A DNA stretch of 64,000 bases from Prorocentrum cordatum (lineage: Eukaryota; Sar; Dinophyceae; Prorocentrales; Prorocentraceae). Numbering within the stretch: position 1 is the first letter of the stretch; each line of letters begins with the position of its first letter. Of the stretch, positions 8,908 to 19,960 are shown one piece after another. Position numbers and translations under genes: made by a program. The notes beneath the pieces are model-generated. The model did no database searches, was not told the origin of the DNA, and saw nothing but the letters and a program-made list of their open reading frames with translations. The DNA lies in assembly GCA_963575745.1 (NCBI GenBank), contig CAUYUJ010004014.1:467118-531117 (forward strand). Reading direction: 5' to 3'.

Positions 8908-9120
8908 ATGGGGGGCAGCGGTCGCGGCCGCGGCAGCAGGGGCCAGAAACGACCTGAACCAGCGTCAGATTCCGAGCCCCCGAAGAAGGCTGAGCCCAAG
9001 AAGCCTAGAGCGCGCACCTTGGCGCGCGCACCATCGGCGGAGGCTCCGTCTGTCGCGGGCACGACGAGGGGTTCCCGCGGCAAGAGGAAGCCGAAGTGCG
9101 ACTTCTGCGGCGAGTGCCAG
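8908..9120 (+). CDS. First exon of a large gene; basic protein with Cys cluster (3' end approximate)
   Basis: ATG 8908 lies in good context after normal-complexity DNA. The peptide begins Gly/Arg-rich (MGGSGRGRGSRGQKRP), continues with Lys/Pro/Ala-rich basic sequence, and reaches KPKCDFCGECQ at residues 61-71, a compact CxxCxxC group suggestive of metal binding. The frame runs on to a TGA at 9178-9180, but the last part is less convincing. The next long frame opens right after a pyrimidine-rich CCCGCAG at 9850-9856. I therefore infer an intron, with exon 1 ending at or shortly after codon 71 (about 9120); dinoflagellate 5' splice sites are often GC or GA, so the donor cannot be fixed by eye. 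The basic start could direct the protein to the nucleus. Confidence 0.5.
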
Positions 9121-9856
9121 GACGGCGGCCAGGAGACCAGGGGAAAGGGTCCAAACAACGGGCGCGGGGCACCCTCTTGAGCCGTATGGAAGCCCTTCTC
9201 TGGCTTCCCCTGGGCCGTTTTGGAAGGGTCTTAGGGGTGTCAAGTTGTTTGCGGCAGTCGCGGGCCTCAAACCGGTACCTCGACTGGTTTGGGACCAGAT
9301 TCTCGGGCCTCCCTTGGGACGTATTGGGGGTATCTTGGGCCGTCATGGGCCGCTCTCCTGGGGCGTCCTGGATGTCTCCTGGTCTGTGTTGAAGCGTTCT
9401 GGAGGCCACTTCTTTAGCTTTTCGAACGTCTGGGGCCGTCCTGGAGCCTCTTAGGCCGTCCTGGGCAGTCTCGGAGTTCTCTCGGGGGCCTCATGAGCCG
9501 TGCTGGGGCCCTCCTGGGGCCTCTTGGGCCCCTCGGGCCGCCTTAGAGTCATCGTCGGAGGCCGTCTTGAAGCAGCTCGGGCCGTCTTGAGGCCATGGTG
9601 GCTCGTCTTGGAGCGCGCGTGGACCCTCTCGAAGCTTTTTGGAGCTGGCAGGGTCTTGGCTGCCATCATTGTGACTTGTGACACAATGGGCGCTCTCTCG
9701 GAGCGTTGTTTCGAGGCCTCCAGAGGCCGCATTCCAGAGGCTTCGAGAGAAAAAATCGGTGCGCGTTGGATGTGAGACCAGAAGACTTGCCAATTCAACT
9801 CCCTCCCTCCCCTTAGTCCGCTTCCATTTCATGTTTGAATTGCGCCCTGCCCGCAG
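9121..9856 (+). other. Inferred intron filled with TTGGGGCC minisatellite
   Basis: Lies between the 8908 exon and the long frame starting at 9857. Positions 9180-9620 consist of degenerate CTTGGGGCCGTC-type units, the same family as at 3460-4215 and 58920-62500. It ends in GCGCCCTGCCCGCAG, a plausible acceptor. An in-frame TGA at 9836-9838 shows the second coding block cannot start further upstream. Confidence 0.5.
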
Positions 9857-12568
9857 TACTTCGACAAGGACGCCCGCATGAAGTGCTACCGCCACTGGAA
9901 GAACCACCACGGCTACATCCCGAGGGCAGATGCCGTGAAGATGTACCGAGAGGACGACTGCTTCAAGGAGTGCTGGAACAACGGCATGAAGGCCGAGGCA
10001 GACGGGTCCATCTCGCTCACGTTCGGCGAGGGGGAGGTGACATCCAACAAGAGGTTCCGCGTCGTGTACCGCATGTCCTTCCTCCCCCTCAAGCTTGGCG
10101 AGTTCAAGGCCAAGTTCGGCGTCTCCCCCCACACGCTCAAAGTGAAACCCACGAGCGTCACTGACCTCGATGGCAAGGCTCGGAGCGTCTACCTGGTGAG
10201 GAACCCAGCGAGGCCAGACGTGGAGATGGACATTGAGAGGGTCGAAGAGGTGACCAAGAAAGACAACGTCTGGAAGACCAAGGCGGCGTTCGAGAATGAG
10301 GCTGCGATGTTCTACGACAACGAGACGGAGAGGGTTCGCGACGAGAGCGCGCTTGGCTTCGCGAAAGCGCTCACCGAGGAGGAGATCAGGAAGAGGGCCA
10401 CCAAGGTCCCTCCTGCTCAACCCGAGGGCGGTGGAGAAGACGATGATGATGACGGCAGCAGTCACTCGGGCGACAGCGACGCCAGCGGCGGGTCGGGCGA
10501 CACCGGGGGGCCAGGTGAGCCTGGCGGGGGCGGTGGCCTAGAACCTGCCTCCAACGCGCGCCATTCCCTGGTGGATCTCTCGGTGGATTCCAAGGCGACG
10601 GCGCCACTTGCGGCGGGCCTGCTCACTCCTGCCAAGGGCGCCAAGAGCGACGTCATATCGGTGCTGGGCGGGGGGAGTCAGTCTGGTCGCAAATATACCT
10701 TTCAGCGCGGCCCCTCTTCCGCCTACGGCGGGGCAGGTGATGATCTCGACGACGGCCCGCCCGCCAGGAACGCCAAGGAACACATGGCGAAGCTGAGCAT
10801 CTGGTCCATCCTGGAACACAAGAAGAAGGGCACCCAGATGCGGAACGCCAGGGAGTCCCTGCAGAAGGAGCCTGACGCACCCGACGGTGGCATGCTGCAG
10901 GAGAAGATAGAGTTGGCGGCCAGGTGCACGCAGTTTCATCGCGGCGGCGTCTTCGATTGCAGCCTCACTGATTACAACAAGACCTGCGAGGACTTGCGCA
11001 ACTCTGGAGAAAAGATCCCCGCGGTTGCCAGGCAGTACATCCTCGACAGGCGCATCAAGATCTGGCAGGAGGACCCAGATAGCTACAACAAGATTGATGA
11101 GATCATGGACATCGTGTTCCCTTGGGACAGGGCGATGGCGAAGGACAAATCCTCAGAGAAAGATGCAGGTGGAATGGGGCCCTTCGCGTGTACGTACGAC
11201 CCGACGAACCCCAAAGTGCGTGCCTTGGACATCTCCGACTCGGAGAAAGCTCTGAAGTTCGGTGAGACCGTAGTTAAGGTCATACTGGCGCCGATGCTTA
11301 AGATCGGCCAGAGCGGCGCGCAGCAGGTGATCAACTTCTCCAAGGGCTTCCTGGCCGACTTGCTGAACATGCCAGACGACGGCGTGGAAGAGACATTGGC
11401 CAACGTGGTCACCGAGCTGCTCACGTGCTTCAGGGGGATCCTGGTGATGATGTTCCAGACGGTGGACGGCGGCGGGTCCCACGATGACTTCTCCGACCTG
11501 GCGACGCCGCCGAAGCAGTACACCTTAGCCCAATCGCTCGCCGCAACCATCCGCTCACAGCCATACTGGAATGGTCAGAAGGCTAACTACCTGAAGTACC
11601 GGAAGCCTCGCGAGAGGGCTGAGCCCCGCCTCCAGGAGATCAAGACCGCATTGGCGCCAGGTGCAACGGCCGTACCCCTGGACACGTTCAAGACGTACAT
11701 GGAGAGCATCTACATGCTGAAGGGCGAGCTGCCTGAGGAAGCGTTCGATGGCATCATGGGTCCGATGAGGGACTGCGCAATGCACAATCTCGCATCCATT
11801 CACGAGAAGCTGAGCTCTGCAGATGGGCCGTTGGACGACTTGAGCAAGTATGAGACGTTCCTCGTGGTGGCAGTCAATCTTTTCCCTTCGGATGGCGACT
11901 TCAAGCATGCCATGGAGGACGTGCGGGATAGGAAAGCGGGGGCTGCGAATGAGACGTTGCTGAAGGATCTGAAGGCGGCGTGCGAGGCCGCCGAGGGGGC
12001 GACCAACTTCGAGGAATTCGTGGCCAAACAGGATGCGTTGGGGTTAGCGTTGACGGCCGCGAAAGGGCTGCACGAGTACCCGAAGCTCAGCGCGCTGGGC
12101 GTGGACTCAGCCACCCTCGTGATGGTCGACGGCATCGTCGCGTCTCTCTGCGGCCCTGACGGCTTCGCGGATGCCGCTTGCACCAAGTCGCTGGTCACCA
12201 ACCTGCACTTGCTGAAGCCGTGGGTTCCAGCGAGCACCCGTTCCATGAATGGCGTCTCCGTCTGCTCGTTCGGCGAGGCGCTCGGCCTGGCCGAGCGTCG
12301 CCATGCGACTGAAATGAAGCACGGGAGCTCGGTCGAGGACCTCGCGAAGAAGATCCCGCTGGAGGATGTGAAGGAGATGATCGCGCTCGTCGGCCCCTTC
12401 AACACGAAGCTCGACGCATTGGACGTGCAATTGACACAGAAAGGCGCCGCCATCAACACTGCTGGCATCCAAAAGTGCATGACGAGCATGCATGCGTTCA
12501 TCAGTGGCATCGTCGACCAGAAGCTGAACGACAATAAGATCAGGATCGAGGACTTCTGGCGACGCTGA
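9857..12568 (+). CDS. Main exon of a large protein of unknown function
   Basis: This is the longest high-complexity frame in the window: about 900 codons, strongly G/C at third positions. From the inferred acceptor it reads YFDKDARMKCYRHWKNHHGY. Its Cys and His residues may join the CxxCxxC of exon 1 in a metal site. Residues about 190-225 form an acidic Asp/Gly/Ser linker. The remainder appears globular and helical, with landmarks LSIWSILEHKKKGTQMRNAR, YILDRRIKIWQEDPDSYNK, IMDIVFPWDRAMAK and ETVVKVILAPMLKIG. No catalytic motif or named domain is recognised. The frame stops at TGA 12566-12568 after EDFWRR, yet similar-looking coding sequence continues at once in another frame. Antisense frames here are shadows. 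Confidence 0.75.
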   Translation, partial: YFDKDARMKCYRHWKNHHGYIPRADAVKMYREDDCFKECWNNGMKAEADGSISLTFGEGEVTSNKRFRVVYRMSFLPLKLGEFKAKFGVSPHTLKVKPTSVTDLDGKARSVYLVRNPARPDVEMDIERVEEVTKKDNVWKTKAAFENEAAMFYDNETERVRDESALGFAKALTEEEIRKRATKVPPAQPEGGGEDDDDDGSSHSGDSDASGGSGDTGGPGEPGGGGGLEPASNARHSLVDLSVDSKATAPLAAGLLTPAKGAKSDVISVLGGGSQSGRKYTFQRGPSSAYGGAGDDLDDGPPARNAKEHMAKLSIWSILEHKKKGTQMRNARESLQKEPDAPDGGMLQEKIELAARCTQFHRGGVFDCSLTDYNKTCEDLRNSGEKIPAVARQYILDRRIKIWQEDPDSYNKIDEIMDIVFPWDRAMAKDKSSEKDAGGMGPFACTYDPTNPKVRALDISDSEKALKFGETVVKVILAPMLKIGQSGAQQVINFSKGFLADLLNMPDDGVEETLANVVTELLTCFRGILVMMFQTVDGGGSHDDFSDLATPPKQYTLAQSLAATIRSQPYWNGQKANYLKYRKPRERAEPRLQEIKTALAPGATAVPLDTFKTYMESIYMLKGELPEEAFDGIMGPMRDCAMHNLASIHEKLSSADGPLDDLSKYETFLVVAVNLFPSDGDFKHAMEDVRDRKAGAANETLLKDLKAACEAAEGATNFEEFVAKQDALGLALTAAKGLHEYPKLSALGVDSATLVMVDGIVASLCGPDGFADAACTKSLVTNLHLLKPWVPASTRSMNGVSVCSFGEALGLAERRHATEMKHGSSVEDLAKKIPLEDVKEMIALVGPFNTKLDALDVQLTQKGAAINTAGIQKCMTSMHAFISGIVDQKLNDNKIRIEDFWRR

Positions 12569-13052
12569 GGTTTTGACGACTTGGGCAGGCGGCTGCAACG
12601 GTAAGATCTGGTCGGACAAGCTCAAGCCAGCTGACAAGAACAGTCTTGCTGTTACGAAAGCGTGCTACGACAAGACGCTCGGGAACATTCCAGCCAAGAC
12701 GTTGGTGGACCTCACTGCTCAGGTGGAAGAGAAGTGGAATCAGTTGAAGGAGAGGAAGACGATCCTCGAGGCGGGCCGTTCGCAGACAGGGTTCCCAACA
12801 GATCAGTTCGTGGTCGATGCGTTCAACGTTGTGCAGAGGGCGCTCACGACGATCTTTGAGGGTAAGGTCATCGGCGCCGTCGATGCGTTGAAAGGCAACC
12901 TGGTGCAGATGGAAACAGCGATCGGCGGCTACAAGAAGAAGGCTTCGACTTACGACCTGTGGGATGACAAGCAGTTCCAGATATGGGCGAAGGTGGTTCC
13001 AGCAGTTCTGGAGATCGAGAAAAAGGGAATGGCGATGATAAGGATCTCGTGA
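12561..13052 (+). pseudogene. C-terminal part of the same gene in a shifted frame
   Basis: Immediately after the stop at 12568 a second frame with the same codon bias reads AEVLTTWAGGCNGKIWSDKL and continues for about 160 codons to TGA 13050-13052. It includes a helical, Lys/Glu-rich stretch (VEEKWNQLKERKTILE) and SASTYDLW-like sequence near the end. It has no good start codon of its own. I read it as the continuation of the 9857 exon after a one-base shift between about 12560 and 12572. The shift could be a genuine mutation making the gene defective, a sequencing error, or less likely a programmed shift. Confidence 0.55.
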
Positions 13053-13310
13053 GACAATGGGCCACCGCAGACTCTTTGCAGCCAGTTTGGTAGATAGTCA
13101 CTACACGCTAGTCAATGTCAGATAGCTGCGTTTGGCAGCTGGAAGCGAGGGAGCTTGCCAAACGGGGAAGCGGCAAGCGAGAGATCTACAAACACTCCCC
13201 CGACTGGGGGCACGCCTTCACTTTTGATGAAAAATCTAGCCCTGGTTGCTTCCTCCCCCCCCTTAATCCTTATCCTCTCCCCGAGGTGAGTTCGAAGGCG
13301 GAGGAGGATG
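13053..13310. other. 3' flank, nothing recognised
   Basis: Normal-complexity DNA becoming C-rich; no gene is seen. Confidence 0.4.
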
Positions 13311-13311
13311 T

Positions 13312-13720
13312 GGTGCAACCTATGTGGCGCAACCTATGTGCTGCAGTCTAGGTGGTGCAACATGTGTGGTGCAACCTATGGGGTGCAATCTAGGTGGTGT
13401 AAGCCATGCCAGTGCAATCTATGCGGTGCAATCTAGGTGCAATCTATGTGGTGCAACCTGCGCAGTGCAGTTTAGGCAGTGTAAGCTATGTCAGTGCAGT
13501 CTATGTGGTGATACCGATATGGTGGAAGCTATGTGGTGCAATCTACGTGGGCCAAGATATCTGGTGCAGTCCTTGTGGTGAAACAAATGTTATGTAAGCT
13601 ACGTAGTGCAATATCTTTATAGCACTCTATGTGGTGCAAGCTATGTGGTGCAATGCATGTGTTGCAACGTAGTGGTGCAATCTATGTGCAGTAATCTACG
13701 CAGTCCAATCTATGGGGCTC
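13312..13720 (+). repeat. Degenerate repeat, TATGTGGTGCAATC core
   Basis: Some 25 imperfect 14-17-bp units around CTATGTGGTGCAA. Early units contain GGCGCAACCTATG, which inverted matches the repeat at 5352-5440. Confidence 0.85.
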
Positions 13721-14338
13721 TAGTGGGTCTCGCGGTGGTCCTCGTGAAAGCTCCCTCGGGACCTTGGAGGGTAGGGGCTGCCATTGCAATTCTCGGAGTG
13801 TTTCCTGCATGGTTGCGGGTTTCGTGTCGGCCTGTTGTTCGGGCGCGCCTGGCCATCGAGCCTACCGATGCCCTCAGTGGTGCCCCAGGGCTCTCTTGAG
13901 TCAACAATCGGCCCCGCGCGGGCAGGCAAACGACCGACGCAAGACGCGCTCAATGGTGATGTGGTTGGAGCGGCGCGGATGGCCCGTTCAAGATGACCTG
14001 GAAAACAGCGCTGCTTTCTACACAACCAGCATTGCGCAATGTACCGAAATGCTGTCGTGCAGCCAGGTCGGTAACGCTCTGGGGTTCACCTCGGCCACGC
14101 GTAATGCAACTCTGTTCGCATGCATTATGCGCTGCAGCACTTGTAATGTTACACGCGCTTGTAGTACAACTCCGGAACGTAATCGAATGTTTTTTGTTTA
14201 AACGTAAGGTGTTGTTTGGCTACTTTTGGGGTGGCTTTGGGTCATTATGTTGGCAACACTGAAATGCGCTCTGGGTATGGTTTGGGGGCGTTTAGGCGTT
14301 TTGAGGTCGGATGGCGGTTCTCTGAGACACACCAGATC
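13721..14338. other. Non-repetitive DNA, no gene supported
   Basis: Normal complexity. A 145-codon forward frame (13764-14201) exists but shows neither codon bias nor recognisable sequence, so I leave it out as a gene. Confidence 0.45.
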
Positions 14339-14341
14339 ATA

Positions 14342-14700
14342 AACACACACACACACACTCACACACACAAAGCACACACACACACAAAACACACACACAC
14401 ACACACTCACACACACACGAAACACACACACACACACAAAACACACACACACACTCACACACACTCACACTCACACACACACACATACACACACACACAC
14501 AAAGCACACACACACACACAAAACACACACACACACACACACTCACACACAAAACACACACACACACACATACACACACACACAAAACACACACACACAC
14601 ACAAAACACACACACACAAAACACACACACACACACACACACACAAAACACACACACACACAAAACACACACACACACACACACAAAAAAAAAAAAACAC
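14342..14700 (+). repeat. CA microsatellite with CAAAACAC and TCAC interruptions
   Basis: About 350 bp of ACACAC with regular AAAA and TC interruptions, ending in a short A run. Reverse frames read as Cys/Val repeats and are artefacts. Confidence 0.95.
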
Positions 14701-16210
14701 TGTGGGGGGGGGGATCACAAAAAAAAGGCTGGTGGCGAGGCGGCACGGGCGGACACGCCTCGGCGCCCCCGAACCCGACCGAGGAAGTGGCGGCGGGGCC
14801 ACTGGCGGGGCTGCCAGCCCCGATGTTGTGGGCACGGCGGGGCGCACCCGACCAGCGACCCCTCCCCTCCCGCGCTTGCCGCCAGTCCCCAGGAGGAGCC
14901 GGAGGAGACCTGGGGCGTCTGGGCCGCAGGCGGCGCGCGCTGGGCGGCGGCTCTCGCGTGCAGCCACGTCTGGGTTTTCCTCGACGTGCGGGGACGCTCG
15001 CCCTGGGCCACAGATGGGTAGCACTGAAGGGGGTCATGGGCTGGACGCTGGCATTTTTCGGGCCGCGTTCCTGCTCTACGGCCTCGACTAGAGGTCCTGG
15101 CCAGTCTGCTCGGCCGCTTCCACCATCCGGAATGGCTGCCGACGCTGCCGCCAGGCCGCTGGCGCCGACCCCACGCAGCCCGCCGACCCTTGCCTCGCAG
15201 CCACGCAGCACGAGTGGAGAGGCCCCTCTGCGGGCCTCCTGAGGACGAAGATCCGTCGGCGCAACGCAGCTCGGGCGCCCAAACATGTCGTGATCGCGCT
15301 GGGCGGGACGGTCGGGCTGGAGAAGGGCCCCCGGGAAGTCGAAGACTGCAAACCGGCATGGTGCCGCGTTCCAGTACGGCGGCGTTGTGAGCGCCAGACG
15401 CAAGGCGCTGACCTCTGCCAAGCGCAGCCATGCCTAGAAGCAGGAGACCCGAACTCCGTGCATGCGCCCGCACACGCCGCCATCGGCGCTGACGTGGCGT
15501 TCGATATCCAGGACGAGGAGCGGAGGCGCCCCGTAAGGCACACCCTCACGCTGCTGGCGCTCTGCTGGACGGCCCAGGCGCTTTTCTGGGGAGAGCTTTG
15601 GGGAGGCTGCGGCCGCCGTGTCGAGGGGCGCCGGGGCCAGGCGGCGCTGAGGCCAGCGGCCGCGACCCCTTTCCGACAGCGAGATGGGAGCGAGCACCCC
15701 TCTGCGCCGACGGCGTCGCGCGGGCTCATCCCACCCCTGCGGGGAGCCTGCGGTCATGCCCCTCAACCTCCTTGCTTGGGAAGAACGCGAGGAGTAGTGG
15801 CCAAGGGTCCCTGATCGAGGAGTGCGGAACGCGGGCCATAATTACCCCTGCGTCGCTACCATGGGCCGCAGTGCCGTGGGCAACAGCACGGGCTGAAGTG
15901 AACCTACTGCGGCTGCTGGAGGTTGGGCATCAGCACGCTCCCGGGCGGACACGTCGGCGCCAGCAGTGCTGCAGGCAAGGCGCCGACGCCGATCCGACCA
16001 GCCCGCGGGTCGCGCAAAGGGGCCGTCCCAGGGCGTGCCACCCCTGACCTGGCCCGCGGACGCCCCCGCCCCCGAGGCGCCACCCGCCAGGGCGCCGACG
16101 CCCGCAGGAGCGCGCGGGCTTGGGGGAGGGGCCGCCTCACGAGCAGCAGGCCGCACATTGCCTTGGTGCCTGGCTGCACCACACCTGGTCCCCCCAGCCT
16201 GCATCGTTTC
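14701..16210. other. GC-rich DNA without a convincing gene
   Basis: Very GC-rich, so open frames of 100-290 codons occur in most frames on both strands. None has a consistent codon pattern, recognisable motif or clear start. A short forward stretch around 14830-15010 reads plausibly (ACSHVWVFLDVRGRSPW) but is too short to call. Confidence 0.5.
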
Positions 16211-16214
16211 ATTT

Positions 16215-16433
16215 GAGCAGGGACAGACCGTCCCGGTATTTCTATAGTCCTACCACGAAATCCCAGAATGTTTTAAGAACAAAACAATGTTCTTAGAATT
16301 TAAGCCTTACGTATTAAAACAAGACAGCCCCAGCCAGAAATGTTCTAAGAACATTTCGTGGAAACCGCAAAAGGTTGTTAGAACATTGTTTGGTAGGGCT
16401 ATAGGGCGAGCCAGGACGCGTCGCCACTGCTTG
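16215..16433 (-). mobile_element. 230-bp dispersed repeat (GAGCAG family), copy 1
   Basis: The reverse complement matches 26899-27128 and the split copy 58479-58903. Shared landmarks are GCAGTGGCGACGCGTCC, CCCTACCAAACAATG-type sequence, repeated GTTCTAAGAAC words, and a final AATACCGGGACGGTC...CCCTGCTC. The other copies begin GAGCAG and end CTGCTC, suggesting a short inverted-end element with no coding capacity. Confidence 0.7.
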
Positions 16434-18005
16434 ATTCGTGGGGCGTGCCCGGGGGGCCCAGCCGCCGAGCCACGACCCCCCATGCTGAGCCCCGGCTGGT
16501 CGTCGACGTGCCGCAGCTGGGCGTGGCGTCCTCGATCGCCGAGGGGATCGCCAGGCCGCGGGGCGAAGCCCACCGGCAGGGGCCGCCGAGCGCCGCCGCC
16601 CCCGCCATGGCAGGGCCGGGCGCGCTGGGCGCCCTGGCCGAGGCACAGGCCGAGGCGGGCAGGTGGTGCCCAGCGCGGTCCACCAGCCGTGCTCCACGGG
16701 CCCGTTCGCGTCCAGGCTGGTGAGGTCTTTCGGCGGCGGCGCGCTGCGGGGCGCGAGGCGCAACCTCTTGCGCAGGTGGTCCGCGCGCCCGGCGTCCGAG
16801 AGTCCCTGGCCGGGGGGCTGGACCGTGCCGCAGCTCCCCGTCCGCCCCCCCTTTTCTCCCACCAGCGAGCCCGCCGACCGAGCTGCGGGCCAGCCCCCAG
16901 GGGCGCGATGCGGGGGATGAGGCACCCACGGCACGGCAGAAACGGGAGCCTCGCATCGCCTCGGAGCGCGTCCGGCAGGCGGGGCCCGCGAGGCTGCAAT
17001 GAGTCCGCCCCCCCCCCAGAGATGGACTGCTCTATATGCAGGAGCTCGACGGCATGGCCGACCCCGCCGCCGCCTTCAAGGCCCCCCAGGCGACAGGACT
17101 CCACCCGCGCCGAGGTCTTGCAAAGGCTGACGGAGGAGCTCGACGAGAAGCTAAGCCAGGGGCTGGACCTCCACCAGGACAGCATCGCGTAGTTACGGGA
17201 GCTGAGGAGCCAATGGCAGGAGGAGCTACAGGGGGCTTGCAACCGAGGCGAGACCCCGGTTTGTAAAGGATCCACCTGCCATCTTGGAATAGTTCTAGCA
17301 ACCTGAAGCGCAAACAAGTGTCCTGCGACACCCTCTTTGTGAAAAGGACCGTATGCCCTCCATCCGTGTAAATGTTGCGCATTGTCGCATTTCTGGCCGT
17401 AAGATATTCGGAAATATCTCCCAACAGTCCGAGTTTTCAATAAGGAACCACCCCCATCCGGATGTTTGTTGGAATCTCGGGCCATACAGTGAAGGGGAGA
17501 TGAGAGCCGTTGTGTTGTAAACGCACCGGTATCCATCCTCGTAGTTGTTGGAAGACGACTGTGCGCAGCGCGAAGGCCTGCTATCGACGGAGCTCCATCC
17601 GCGTCAGTGCGGGAGTCTGTTTGCCTCAGAAACAGCAAGCAGCAGGGAAATCCGAAGCGTAGCGCTTGGGCCGGCCGATGGACACGTTTCGGCTGCTGCC
17701 AGAAGCGTCCCTGGCCCAGGGTGTCCCCAGGATTTCCAGGGACGCCCCCACGGACTCCAGGGCAGCCATCACGAGGCACAGAGGTCCCGGACCATCACGG
17801 TTACGGGCAATCATCCAGGGAAGCCAAAGCGAAGCGAGAGGCCGAGGACACCTTGGGCCAGGGACGCCTCTGGGCACCCCCGAGCGCCTGGCGGTGCGGC
17901 GGCGGGGAAAAGCGACGCGGCCAGGGAGGCAACTGGGCGCGCATGGCCTGCATGCAGAGGGGGGCCCCACCGCTCCAGGGGTAGGGGGCGGGGTAGGATG
18001 AGCGG
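16434..18005. other. GC-rich DNA without a convincing gene
   Basis: Open frames exist on both strands (for example 16287-17192 forward), but they cross the repeat above and lack codon bias. A 31-residue charged stretch ending at 17192 (VLQRLTEELDEKLSQGLDL) could be an exon remnant, but there is no supporting context. Confidence 0.45.
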
Positions 18006-18007
18006 GG

Positions 18008-18160
18008 CGGGTGGAAGAGAGGCCTCCCTCCTCCCTCCCCCCTCCTCCCTCCTCCCTCCCCCTCCTCCCTCCTCCCTCCTCCCTCCTCCCTCCTCCCTCC
18101 TCCCCCCTCCCTCCCCCCTCCTCCCTCCCCCTCCTCCCTCCTCCCTCCTCCCTCCTTTCT
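18008..18160 (+). repeat. CTCCCTC polypyrimidine tract
   Basis: Tandem TCCCTCC units, interrupted by CCC. Non-coding. Confidence 0.9.
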
Positions 18161-19200
18161 AGCGACACCGGGAGCCCATGCGACCTGGCTGGAACCATTC
18201 TCGGTCGTCGTCCCGGCAGAACTTGCTGAGCCCGTGCAGATTCATTGCATCTCGGGATGCAGCTCCTACGAGGTTGCATTCAGCATCGGCGTTGGTACGT
18301 CCGTAGTCGAAAGCCGGCCTCGTCTGTCTCAATCATCCCTTCTTTGTTTTAAGGTCGGTTGGATCCCCGGCTGAATCCCGCCTGGCGCAGTGGCCGCTTG
18401 TTCTCGGGGGCGGCAGAGAGGGGGGTGATGACTATGGGGGGTGGATATGATGGCGTGGGCCACGATATTTCCCCAGATGTCATGGCGCCTCTTCTTATTT
18501 CATTACGTCCCTGGCCCCCCCCCTGGGCCGCGCACATGCCGCCGGCCATGTGTTGCACCCCCCCCCTCTTGGACGCCCCCCTCTTGGCCGCTCCCGACGT
18601 TCGAGCCTCAAAGCCTTCAGCCCTTCTCACGACGGCCCCCCAGGAGCTCCGTCCGACTGTGCATCGGAACCTCCGAGCGGGGGTGTCCGGGCGCGCCCCG
18701 TTCGCCCTCTGACTCACCCCCCCCCGGTCTCCGGGCGCGAGGCCCGTGCGGCTGCTGCTCGAGTCCACCGCCTCGTGGACATCCTGCCTCGGCCGGCTCC
18801 CAGGCGGCGCAAGCGGCGTGCTCTCGCCCCCCTTTCCGAGCCAACGAGGGCGACGGTTCTTCCTCCCTCCCTCCCCTCCACCCCCCCAACCCTCCTCCCC
18901 CTGCTCCTGCTTCCCTGTTCCCCAGTCCCCTTCTCTTCCTAGTGCTCCTCCTCCTCCCCCGCTTTCAGCCCTCCTCCCCCTCCTCGTCCTCAGTGTTGGT
19001 TCCTATGGGCACGTGTGGTACTCTTCTGACTCAGAGCGTGAATTGCCTGCCCCGCTTTCGCTTCCAGGCAAAACCAAGTCATACCACGCGCCTCCTCGTC
19101 AAGCGGCCTGACCAGTACAGGCCGTAGTTTGGCATCGCTTGGTATCTCTTGGAAGCGAGGGTGGTCAAAAGCGAGGTAGGTTTGTTTGCCCCCTACTGAC
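18161..19200. other. Non-repetitive to pyrimidine-rich DNA, no gene supported
   Basis: The frames here are Pro/Ser/Arg-rich products of a GC- and CT-rich sequence (18880-18990 especially). No start, motif or codon bias supports a gene. Confidence 0.45.
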
Positions 19201-19202
<2 letters not shown>

Positions 19203-19246
<44 letters not shown>

Positions 19247-19247
19247 A
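19203..19247. repeat. TA microsatellite
   Basis: About 20 TA units ending in TTATATATAAAGG. Confidence 0.95.
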
Positions 19248-19370
19248 AGGACGGTGACGTTGACGTTCTGGGGGGGGGGGCCTGTGACCGCTGCCCTTCC
19301 GAGCCACCGTGATGCCCGCGGGAACTTCTCGTCGGATCCCACCCATTCACCCTTGGGGTCCCCAGTTTTC

Positions 19371-19530
19371 AGGAGGGGAAAAAACACAGACACGATTAAT
19401 CGTCCATCCCCCGGAAAAGATGGGAAAATATGGGCAGTGGGGGGAAGACGAAAACCCATAGAATATGAGAAAATATGGGGAATAATTTTATTTGTGTGTA
19501 TTTATGTGTGTGTGTGTCCCAGGGCCCCTT
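19371..19530 (+). repeat. Dispersed repeat K, copy 1
   Basis: Begins AGGAGGGGAAAAAACACAG, contains GGAAAATATGGGCAGTGGGG, and ends with GTGTGTGTCCCAGGGCCCC. Four other copies lie at 19704, 31142, 31460 and (inverted) 58371. AC-rich start and GT-rich end make the termini loosely complementary. Confidence 0.8.
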
Positions 19531-19703
19531 CAGGTTTGTCCGATGGCGTGAAGGCCCCTGAGGCCCGCCCCCAGGTTTTCGAGTGGGGAGAGGTGTCGGA
19601 AACCGGGGGCCCGAACGCTTCCTCGACTGGAGCTGTCTCTAGTCCAGTACGCCTGAAGTCTCGCGAGCCAGATGGTCTGTCGTCCAGCTCGCGACGTTCT
19701 TTC

Positions 19704-19862
19704 AGGAGGGGAAGAAACACACAGACACGATTAATCGTCGATTCCCCAGAAAATGTGGGAAAATATGGGAAGTGGGGGGAAGACAAAAACCCAGAAAATA
19801 TGTGAAAATATGGGGAATATGTTTTATTTGTGTCTATCTATGTGTGTGTCCCAGGGCCCCTT
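19704..19862 (+). repeat. Dispersed repeat K, copy 2
   Basis: Same orientation as copy 1 and close to it throughout, including the ATTAATCG box and the CCAGGGCCCCTTCA end. Confidence 0.85.
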
Positions 19863-19960
19863 CAATTATGGCACGCACCCTGCACCAGCGTTGTGGCGTT
19901 TGACCTTCAGGCTACTGTGAGTGAAGGAAACTCCTGGGGCCAGTTGGAGCTAACACTGTT

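Noticed and set aside
9491-10465. Reverse frame of 324 codons
   Set aside because: Antisense shadow of the intron and main exon; GC-rich third positions leave this antisense frame open.
14342-14700. CRISPR-like regular spacing in the CA tract
   Set aside because: Plain microsatellite with interruptions; no unique spacers.
14543-15729. Several reverse frames of 190-290 codons
   Set aside because: GC-rich noise running into the CA microsatellite; no consistent codon pattern or motif.
16287-17192. Forward frame of 301 codons
   Set aside because: Starts inside a dispersed repeat and is Arg/Pro/Ala-rich; only its last 30 residues look protein-like.
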